From NCBI GenBank assembly GCA_963682025.1, contig OY821518.1, forward strand, positions 122,466,300-122,530,299: a stretch of DNA of 64,000 nucleotides. Reading direction: 5' to 3'. Source of the DNA: Cordilura impudica. Lineage: Eukaryota; Arthropoda; Insecta; Diptera; Scathophagidae. Of the stretch, positions 55,485 to 64,000 are shown one piece after another. The notes beneath the pieces are model-generated. The model ran no database searches. It was not told where the DNA came from and saw only the letters and a list, made by a program, of their open reading frames with translations. A program made the position numbers and the translations under genes. Every line of letters starts with the position of its first letter. The stretch's first letter is position 1.

Positions 55485-56600
55485 AATTCATTTTAAGACT
55501 TTCTTTGATTCAAGTTGGCATAAAAGATTTATATCGAAAGTACTGGTTTCTACCATTATGTTATTAATTGGAGTGGTTCGAGGTGCACCAAGTACACATC
55601 GAGTGGTTGTATTTATAACTGTGTTAATTTTTTTCAAAGATGTTTTGGATGCATTACCATATAGAAACAGTCCATACCTGATTTTCGATATAATCAAAGA
55701 TTGTATTATATTCAAGAGGATATTTGAGTTAGGATTAAATTTGGAATATGATAAGCATTTTATAATGATAACTCGATTTACTAAAGCTTTGGTTAGATAT
55801 TCGATGTGGGTATTCCATTTGAGAGTTTTATTGAAATATATGCCCAATATTTCTGTGAGTTGTATGTTACATGAAGTCATGTTACATGTGCAATTGTGTT
55901 TTCTACAGATATGAATATATTGACATTTTGTACTAGATAGTACGGCACCTGATTCATCGCACCATTTCAGAATATTATCGATTATGTTACTAATATTAGT
56001 AGTAGGCTTTTTTCTTTAGTTGATTTTATTATTATATTTAAATCATCAGCATAAGTACAAAAGTTGACACTTTTATGTATAAAAATGATATCGCAAAGTC
56101 TATTGTAGGCTTCAAGAAAAAGAATTACGGACAATGGTGATCCTTGTGGGACTCCATTTTGTCATATGCTTTCTAAAAGTCAAGCGAAACTATCGTATGG
56201 TGATTTTTTGAAGTTAGACTTCTAGCAACCAAATGCTCAATAAACAGAAGAGTGTCCATTGTAGCTTTTCCTTTTCTGAATCCCATCTGATTGGTGTTAA
56301 GGAGTTTATTGGAATCGATAAACCGCCAAATTCGATTTGCAATAATTTTATCTAAAATTTTTCCAGCACACGAATTGAGAGATATTGGCCTGTAAGATGT
56401 TGTTTTAGTATGGTCACTGTTAGCTCTTAGGATGGGAATTACTAGGCTGGTTTTAAATTGCTGAGGAATATGTGTCTTTAGAATGTTATTAAAAAGGTTT
56501 AAAATTCTATTTTTAATAATGTTTGGGGGAGTTTTTTTATCATATTGTATGATATTTTGCTTTGGTTTTTATTAATGTTTTTAATATTAGTTTTAAGTTT
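55485..56600 (-). pseudogene. I-clade LINE, reverse transcriptase domain
   Basis: Minus-strand segments in order: PPNIIKNRILNLFNNIL, QQFKTSLVIPILRANSDHTK, SYRPISLNSCAGKILDKII, NQMGFRKGKATMDTL, IVSLDF(*)KA, then after a shift NGVPQGSPLSVILF and FCTYADDL (the RT palm, two catalytic aspartates kept), and the thumb LGIYFNKTLKWNTHIEYL to RYGLFLYGNASK and LGAPRTTPINN. Stops and shifts make it inactive. With 51834-53073 it forms one element split by about 2.4 kb. Upstream ORF1 and endonuclease were not seen. Confidence 0.85.
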
Positions 56601-57454
56601 AGATTTAAGCCAACATTTAACAACGTCTTTCATCTTAGAAGGGGGTAAGGGTTTAAGACGTTTTTCATGCTTTTTTAAAAAACTTTAAAACGATTTTCTC
56701 GATTTGAAGTCCGTGAACATCATAACTCAAAATCTATTTGAAAAAGAAAGAAGAAAGTATATATTTCAAAAATTCATATATACACTGTATTTTTAATCGG
56801 ACGGGTTTCTGGCATTTCAGCCTTCATCAACGATTTATTGAACATTGTGAAAATTGTTATGTTATAATTGGATAAATTGTTTCTATATGAAATTTTTCTA
56901 CCTAGGGCGGCCGTGAGGTTTAAACTCTGAACCTTCACATACACTCGTACTTAGAGTTTTGGTTTAGCGCTTTAACACACTCACCTAAAGTCAGGCCTAC
57001 GAACAGTGTGGTTAGAATCAGTTTTCATGCCATACAACTATTACTTCGTATTAATTTCAGAAGATACAACTCTGTCCAAACAAGCAATCGTTATTATTTT
57101 AGAATTTTTTAATATTTTGCATTAATGCTTCAAATTTCCAGTACTATCAGTTTCGTAAGAGCTGCCATATGTGATGTGCTGTTTGTACATACTACATATT
57201 GCACTTTTTACATATATTTGAGATTATGATTTGAAGCGAAAATTTTTGTTTGTTAGATTTGTAGTCATCTTTCAGACATATTGCAATTAATAGTGCAATT
57301 AATATGCAAATTTTAATTGTTTCAATGGTGCATGGTAGAGAAGAAGACAGCATATATTTAAAAAATTCATTTCTACATTGTAGTTTTATTATGTATTTTT
57401 GTATTTATTTTTCATTTTCTTCCCCATTTTTTTTAGCAATAATTTCCCCAAAAT
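56601..57454. other. unassigned sequence
   Basis: A tRNA-like patch on the minus strand (about 56920-57000: GTTAAAGCGCTAAACC, then GAGTTTAAACC) may be a pseudo-tRNA or SINE head; see findings. Otherwise nothing. Confidence 0.4.
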
Positions 57455-57650
57455 TTTATAGCAAAAATCGTGTTTTTCACTTCAAAATGCTTCCAAAAAT
57501 AAAAATATTAAAAAGTGTTCGTGATTACATCGGGAAACATACCACATACAAATTTCGATTTCTTTATTTCTCATGATCCGGTAACGAGTTATGATGTTCA
57601 CCACAAAACAACTTTTTTTCGAGGCGCCTCCGGAGATTCTCTATCAGTGT
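57455..57650 (+). repeat. dispersed repeat D, copy 2
   Basis: Inverted relative to 20180-20400. CAAAAATCGTGTTTTTCACTT, AAATTTCGATTT, GGTAACGAGTTATGA and TTTTTTTCGAGGCGCCTCCG are shared in order. Confidence 0.65.
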
Positions 57651-58116
57651 TATAATATAACAAATAATCCAACATTATGCATATCGTCGAAAAAAAGAAA
57701 TTACGAAAATAACCCTTTTTTTGTCTTTAAAACCATACCCCCAACTTAATTTTCACTAAATGTTGTGCCGGGAGCAAGCAATTATCATTGCGATGGTAAC
57801 AGCTATTTTTACATTTAATTGTTAAGCTGGTTTCTGTATATACTTCATTAAAACAATACGTTATATTTTTAAGACTTCTTCAATTCTTTAATTGCTTGCT
57901 TCATGTTGTTAAAAAAAAATACTGAAATAAACATAAATTAATTTAACTATCTTAACAAATCATTTAACATATTTTTTCTGTGAAATGAATAATAGTTCCA
58001 CTTTTGTATAACACAAATTGGTTTTGTGAAAGTAAATTAAATTGAAATAAAACTAAAATTGTAGAAATCAGAGATGTTGGATAAAAAATTCGAAAAAATT
58101 GGTCTTGAGAAAAATT
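57651..58116. other. unassigned AT-rich flank of the long-TIR element
   Basis: No feature recognised. Confidence 0.5.
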
Positions 58117-61100
58117 ACACTGTGGAACAAATTCAGGTTAGCAAAAGTTAGGTCGATTCTGAGAGTGAGGGGTGAAAATAGAGGCTAAATTATAAGGCCC
58201 GTATCGCGGCGTTTGTTTATGTTAGTTCGAATTTTTTTTTTTTTAAATCGACCTTTGAACTTTGCAGTCAAATGCCGATTTTCAGCATATTGTTTATGTG
58301 GTTTTTTGGCTATAACTCGTCGACTAATTGATATTTTTTCAATCTGTAAAAGCCAAATTATTGATAGAGGCCTGTGCAATAACCAAAATTTTTTAAAAAA
58401 TTGATTTAGAAAATATTTATGGTGCTTATGAAGCAAAATTTTGGAAAAATTATTTTTTTTCATGCTTTTTGAAAATATTTTCCACAAAACTAAGTCTTTT
58501 TTGCTTTCTGTTTGATCTATAATATGCTTCTCAGTTTCTTTAATAAATTTTATTTGAACAAAAAACAATCATAGTACAAAACTTGCGTTTTCCAGCTTAA
58601 TATTAATTTACTTCTAATTTTTTATGTACCAATTTTTTCAGTGTTGGTTTTGAAGAAACATTGAAAAAGAAATTATAAAATTATGGAAAAAAATATATTT
58701 TTGAAATGTTAGTTATGAAAAATTTTTAGTAAAAAATTAATTAAAATAAATTAATGATTTCTCCAGTTGCCGTTTAGCAGACGGCTGTGGATCAACATCA
58801 CTGCTGTCTCTAATATCTTGGTCATAGTCATCATCATCAGAAAGGTCGATAATTTCGTTCAACAGATATTCTGGAATTTCATTTTAGTCTTCCCCTTCTT
58901 CCTCTTTTTCCTCGTCTTCCTCTTCTTCAAAGGTGTTTTTATACCACCAACAAATTTCAGCAAGTATTGCATCTGGAGATTTATTTCCTCTGTACCTGAA
59001 ACAAAAATAGTTTTCATTCGTTAATATGTTTAAAATGTGCACTCTGACAAAGATATTAGAAAAATCTAGGAATTGAAAATATGCACGCTCTATAGTTAGC
59101 TTATTTCAAATGGAAGCGCAGTTTGGTGATAACGTTCGTTTGTACGTCATATTAACCCCAATTTCATCGAAAGCTGCCAAAATGTTTACAACAGATTGCC
59201 TGTAGTTTTCTTTGCGTTCTTTACCAAAAAGTCCTTTAATGACTGCTTTCAATGCGAGCCATGCATTTAATTCTCGGTCTGTCAGAACTTGGTCAAAATC
59301 TTGACGACTTATTAGTTTCCGTATGTCGGGACCATTAACAACCCCTTTCTGAATTTTGGCGTTACTTAGTCTTGCGAAAATGTCTTTTAAGCGGTTGAAT
59401 ACTGCTGGTCTTTTTGCAATACATTTCAAAAAATTGTTAGCAATGCCAAGTTTAATGTGGAGCAACGGCAACAAAATTTTCATTTCAGGAACAAGACTTT
59501 CGTGTAGCCCACTGTCTTTAGGCCATTTCCGTCCAATGCGACTATTCCAGTTATGCTGTTTGTACTGTTTTCTTCTTTTAATAACTTCTATCTATCGTGA
59601 ATCCCAATCGCACAAAAAAACACGGATATTTTGGACGGCCAGATGCTGTTAAGCCTGTAATCAATGAAACTATTTTGAGGTCACAGCACATGTACCACTG
59701 GTGTTCATTATATTTGACTACTTCCAGAATGTGTTTCAAATTATCGAAATTTTCACTAGTGTCAGTGCTATACGCAATCGGAACAGAAGGCATTCTATTT
59801 GTCTTGTGCAAAAGCACAACTTTTAAGCTGATTAATGAACTATCGTTGAAAAAACGCCAATCATCTTTTATATAGGTTAACCCTATCGTCTCCATTAACT
59901 ATTCAATATCGTTGCAATAAGCGAAATTTTTTGCATCATTCACGTTGAAGAAATTTTCTAACTCTTTGTGGTATTTTCGATATGCTGTTACTTTGGTACC
60001 CTTCGCCAGCAAATTATTTCCTTTCAAAAATGAAGCCAGTAGTTCTGATTTTTTCTGAGTCAAACACAAATTTGCAACAATTCCATCCAATTGGTTTGGA
60101 TGTACCTTCACCAGGGTCGTATTCTGAGAAGAAATCCATGGATGTAGCAGTGGCGGTTGTAGTACTGATACCTGTTTGAAGATCAATACTTCGGTATGTT
60201 GGTACTGGAACGGTAATGGTAATTGGACACTTGGCACTGCTACATAAGTTTTATTCTTTTTTTTCCTTCTATTCAATTTTTATGGTAGTTGATACATCCA
60301 TAGTAATTTTCTTCTTGATGCGGGCTGTTGTCTAACCATATCATTGGTATACCAAAATGCATAGCCTTCTTCTTTTCACTTTTCCATTGCATAAGAGTTG
60401 AATAGCAATTAAAGCAAACTTTTTTAGGGGCATAGTTTACGTCAGTGATAAACTCTTGCGAGAAATATTGTTTATATGCTTCAAAAAAAGAAAAAATAAC
60501 TCGCATTGCCACATTTTTCATCGCTTGCAATGAAACGTCCACAAACATGGTCCATTTTACATTTTGGTTCCGACATTTTTAATACAATATATACAAAGTT
60601 TTTTTGTTATTTTTATGAAACCGATGCACTTAATTAATAGCGAATTTTATCACGACCGAGCGAAAATTAAAAGACATCAGCTTCGGCTGAGTTTCGAGTC
60701 TTAACTGAATCTTCTTTTTTGAAATTAGTTCGCTTGTACGAAATAAAAAAAATCGCTACCTGTGCGGTGGTTGAAAACAAAAAAGTTTTGTTTTACTAAT
60801 TCCTAATTCTTGGAACTTCCCTTTTTAATTAGTTCTACCTAAGTCGCTATTTATTTAATGGATTTGGGATTTTTAACGCAAATTATCGACTAAGACCATT
60901 TTCTTTTCAAATGAAATTTATTGAAGAAACTGAGAAGCATATTATAGATCAAACAGAAAGCAAAAAAGAAAATATTTCCAAAAAGCATGAAAAAAAAATA
61001 ATTTTTCCAACATTTTGCACCACAAAAATTTTCTAAATCAATCTTTTAAAAAATTTTGTTTATTGCACAGGTCTCTAGCAATAATTTGGCTTTTACAGAT

Positions 61101-61272
61101 TGAAAAAATATCAATCAGTCGACGAGTTATAAAGTTCGAAAGTCGATTAAAAAAAAATTCGAACTAACATAAACAAACGCCGCGATACGGGTCTTCTAAT
61201 TTAGCCTCTATTTTTATCCCTCGCTCTCAGAATCGACCTAACTTTTGCTAACCTGAATTTGTTCCACAGTGT
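58117..61272 (-). mobile_element. 3.15-kb long-TIR DNA transposon (family F)
   Basis: The inverted ends 58117-58562 and 60903-61272 match almost perfectly for the outer 50 bp (CACTGTGGAACAAATTCAGG start) and at roughly 90% further in; the left arm has an extra 45 bp near 58265. They enclose the decayed WRLFIDSS-type transposase on the minus strand. A clear target duplication is not visible: the flanks are AAAAATT and TTATTTC. This links the protein family to a concrete element structure. Confidence 0.88.
58884..60576 (-). pseudogene. WRLFIDSS-type transposase of the long-TIR element
   Basis: From ATG at 60576: MSEPKCKMDHVCGRFIASDE, shift, FFEAYKQYF, VCFNCYSTLMQWKSEKKKAM, FGIPMIW and a CxxC-like CINY; next frame LTQKKSELLASFLKGNNLL, ENFFNV, YCNDIE, stop at about 59896; then DDWRFFNDSSLISLKVVLLH, VPIAYSTDTSENFDNLK, EHQWYMCCDLK, YPCF; a one-base shift, CDWDSR and stop; then LLPLLHIKLGIANNFLKCIA, GPDIRKL and LNAWLALKAVIKGLFG. 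The last part, YRGNKSPDAILAEICWWYK and an acidic tail to the stop at 58884-58886, follows a TTTGTTTCAG acceptor at 58996. The section in between is lost or intronic. Cys pairs suggest zinc binding. Function is inferred from the TIR context only. Confidence 0.75.
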
Positions 61273-62556
61273 TTATTTCATGTTTTATGATTTCTTTTGT
61301 CTAGCCAATTTAGCTTTGAGACTGCGTTCAACGACTGGCAGCTTTTTCAACTTTTAAAATATCGTTATGAAATTTGTTTCTTTTAACCTTTTCTGTCGAT
61401 TTGAGAAAAATTTAAAATAAAAACTCGGGCTCAAAATGGCAGATCACAAAATACGCTAAAGTTAAAACATGGCTTCGGATGCCTATTTTTTGTTACACTG
61501 ACTAAATTTCCCACATGAATTTAATTTCAACCTTTTTTCTAGTTATTCTTTAAGAAAACCACTTGTATATCTAAACTGAACTTTATTACGATCAAGCCAG
61601 AAAAACAACAATAAAATATTATATTTAAAAAATTGGAAATCCCTGAGGACGCTTAGCTAACATACATACTAAAATATGCTTCGTTTAGAATAATTTGTTA
61701 GACAACAAAAAAATAAAACAAAAAAAATATAATTGTGCAAAGAAAGCAAGGAATAGCAGTAATGAATTTAAAACAAAAACAAAACTGACTTTTGTAAAAG
61801 AAAAGTCAACAAACAATTATGTTTAAATATATTTGTATGTATATTGAAAAAGCAAATAAAGTGAGTAATGGAATTGTATGGAACACAATAGGAAATTATA
61901 GCTTTAATTTGTAATAGAAATTCCTAAAATACAGGAAAAAAATAAAAACCGACCTTTTTCGTTTTCATTTTCAAAATTATAGGTTATGCTTATGGTATAG
62001 CATATATTTATTGGGCGTCCTTATCATGAAAAAAAAATTCACCAAAAAAGATGGAAACGTAAGAGAAACAATATAATTACAGTTATTACTAAATGAATTT
62101 ATTATAACATGAATTTGTTTTTTTTTTCTAACAACCATCAAAAATAACAAAATATTATAAAGTATGAAAGGAAATAAGTGGGTGTTGCGATAAGGCGAAT
62201 TTAGTATAGACTTCGTTGGGTCTTTTAAGTTTGTGATATTGTTTGCAACAAGTAGCTTTGCACTTAATAAAGGTCGTAATTTTGTATATACAAAATTTAA
62301 CCGTTTCGGGACGAGAACTTTTGTGGCCATCAATCTTAAAAAAGAGTTTAGATATAGTCTCCTAATGTTGTTTTAAGAAAAGTAATTTCATAATATATTT
62401 TTAGGACGTTCCGAAAAGGAGATATCGTCCTGGGACAAAAACATCCCAAACACACCTGAAAAGCAAAATTTGAATAATAAAATCAGAATATATTTTACTT
62501 TATTTCAATTTATTTTATTCTTTTATAATATTTATTGTAGCATAAAATTATTTTAA
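61273..62556. other. spacer between two DNA transposons
   Basis: AT-rich. At 62410-62460 GGACGTTCCGAAAAGGAG and GGGACAAAAACATCCC (self-complementary ends) lie just beyond the piggyBac 3' UTR and could belong to its terminal repeat. The 118-residue minus frame at 61977-62333 is unrecognised. Confidence 0.45.
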
Positions 62557-64000
62557 TTAGTTTCTATGGCAAGGTGTGAAACGTTTTTTACAAAACGCCA
62601 AGTTGCAGAAAATACAAAGCTGATTTGTGCGACTTTCTTTTCCGTTTTTAGTACAATTTACGCACCGTTGTCGCTTGTTTGTTCGTGTTGGTAAATGGTC
62701 CCCCAGATTTTGTTTGATACGTTTTTTCATAGTGCTAAAGGGTTCTTTTCGAACTTTGCGTCGTATTTTCGCTTGCTTGCTTCCTTCGTCAATGAGAGAT
62801 TCGGAAAGCTCCACTAAAAATCCCAAAAATGGTTCTCTTTTTTTGCCGTGGATGATTTGTTTCCGCATGGATTATCCACGCATTGACAGCGCATGTCATC
62901 ATAAGCCGAAAGAAAACTTTTCGCCACCATTTCGTTGACTTCCGGTCAAGTTCATACAACGTACTCATTTTGTCCGCCAAATCTACGCCACCCATTAGAT
63001 ATCTGTACGTTTTTACAATATCCGGACATGTTACATCTATTTTTTTGCCATCCTTCTGTTTTCTTGTAACAGTGTCCACTGAAGCTTTATAGCAGTTGCT
63101 AAGCACTATAACCTGTTTTGTGTCTTGCCAAACCACTGCCAAAGTACCAGACGAATTGCTCTTGAAGACATATTCTCCTCTGCTTAGTTTCTCAGTAAAA
63201 GTTGGTAAATTTTTTCTGTTAGATATACAAGTACCTAAGGCTGGAAACGGTATATTATTAATTAATTTTGCTGACGTGAAAAAGCGATCAAAGCACAACG
63301 TTGTGTCAGGGTGTCTGATAGTCGCTGACAATTTCATGACAACGCGTTCGCCTAATGTGGATGATTGATAGGAATGGTCTTCTTTTCCGGAATATATATT
63401 AAAATCGTACGTATAGCCTGTCAAACTGTCGCATCGCATCCATAGTTTTATGCCTCTCTTTACAGGTTTTAATGGCATATACTGCTTCAACGTAGAGCGG
63501 CCTAGAAATTTTGTCATAGATTCATCAATGCTTTGGAACGGAGAGTCTGATCTATATTTTTGAAAGTTTTTTTTTTAGACAATCTACCAAATCATCAACG
63601 AAATAAGTTTTTGGTTTTGGATCAGGTTGGAATGATAAGGAAGAAAAATAAAGTTTGGACATAACGTGTAAAAACCGGTCTCTGGATATTGCTTTTTTTA
63701 TGTATGCATTACCCAATGACGTGCTATTCGACCAATAGTCCTTCAAAGATGGCACTCGATTATATGACATAACAAAGGTACATCCAAGCAATATAAGTAT
63801 TTCACCGAAATCGGTTTTTGTACGTTTGTTTTTAGGATGGCTGCTATTGAAAATATCAATCCTTTCATTAGTAGAATGAGAAATGTGATGAACAAAACTT
63901 CTAGGCAGCAGCTTGTAAAATATTTCCACAGGCTTCAATCCTCGAGGTATTCCTCCATGGCTAACGGTGCGATCTTCACTAACTGTAAATCGTGGTGTGA
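62557..64000 (-). pseudogene. piggyBac transposase, nearly intact, N-terminus beyond the window
   Basis: Cut-and-paste transposase acting in the nucleus. The minus-strand frame is open from the window edge (FTVSEDRTVSHGG, IPRGLKPVEIFYKLLP), through LLGCTFVMSYNRVPSLKDYW and YFVDDLVDCLKK to a run of 10 A at 63566-63575. One A too many shifts the frame; with nine it continues QSIDESMTKFLGRS. The three DDE_Tnp_1_7 aspartates are visible in context: IDES, CFDRFFTS and GGVDLADKM, followed by KWWRKVFFRL. A second shift near 62875 leads to KQIIHGKKREPFLGFL and a C-terminal cysteine-rich finger (CVNC..N, CIFC, FCKKRFTPCH), stop at 62557. Only two single-base lesions, one in a homopolymer, suggest a young copy or sequencing errors. 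Confidence 0.9.

Noticed and set aside
58185..58568. 127-residue minus frame near the transposase
   Set aside because: Lies wholly inside the left terminal inverted repeat and is low-complexity Lys/Phe-rich; the right arm does not keep it open.
58117..61272. RAG/Transib-like recombination signal at the ends (CACTGTG / CACAGTG)
   Set aside because: Reading inward the ends are CACTGTGG, the reverse complement of the heptamer orientation, and the enclosed protein has no Transib/RAG1 motifs that I can see.

Overview
The window looks like gene-poor, strongly AT-rich chromatin of a higher (cyclorrhaphan, probably calyptrate) fly. The main evidence is about twenty copies of an INE-1/DINE-1-like Helentron-associated element. 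Each runs from TTATACCCTATACCA, through a (CCGT)n microsatellite and a GTCGGTCTAGACCGAC hairpin, to CTTACTTG at the 3' end. Remnants of many other insect transposon classes and short fly-type introns (CTAAT branch point) agree with this. Strand for the INE-1-like copies follows that canonical direction. No rRNA, tRNA, CRISPR array or complete host gene was found.

Layout: 0-2 kb holds a 21-bp minisatellite (about 50 units, MFSEIQL-like heptads) behind a promoter-like stretch with a possible 71-bp intron. 2.6-5.9 kb has two Jockey-type LINE tails, a small MITE and two INE-1-like copies. 6-10 kb is mostly unannotatable AT-rich DNA. 10-18.6 kb is a cluster of seven INE-1-like copies around a tandemly duplicated 1.2-kb segment whose second copy keeps empty insertion sites. 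18.7-22 kb has a MITE with long terminal inverted repeats (TIRs), a TTAA-flanked element with a Mutator/Kolobok-type transposase fragment, and a mariner scrap. 22.8-23.2 kb carries the best host-gene candidate, a first coding exon on the minus strand ending in GG|GTAAGT. 23.9-31.4 kb is more INE-1-like DNA, including a second family (B) split by a 3.4-kb block of CATTTT satellite with nested insertions.

32-44 kb is mostly AT-rich, with an exon-like fragment, a truncated foldback copy, a BED/hAT pseudogene and a broken copy of an arthropod transposase-like family (WRLFIDSS type). 44.8-46.9 kb is a 2.1-kb foldback element with about 0.96-kb arms and a perfect 9-bp target duplication. 47-49 kb holds a degraded transposon protein of another uncharacterised family (VGCQ.H motif) and a piggyBac Cys-rich tail. 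49.6-51.1 kb has two unrelated tandem arrays, one GC-rich. 51.8-56.6 kb is an I-clade LINE (RT, then RNase H, minus strand) split by 2.4 kb of foreign DNA. 58.1-61.3 kb is a 3.15-kb transposon with TIRs of about 370-445 bp enclosing a decayed WRLFIDSS-type transposase. 62.5 kb to the end is a nearly intact piggyBac transposase on the minus strand, running off the window.

There is no operon-like cooperation here. The window is a layered record of transposition, and several host-like exons (22.8, 32.1 kb) suggest it lies in large introns or intergenic space. The most informative items are the long-TIR element at 58.1-61.3 kb, the 9-bp-TSD foldback at 44.8-46.9 kb and the natural filled/empty-site pair at 13.7-18.6 kb. 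Family assignments come from remembered motifs, not from a database search.
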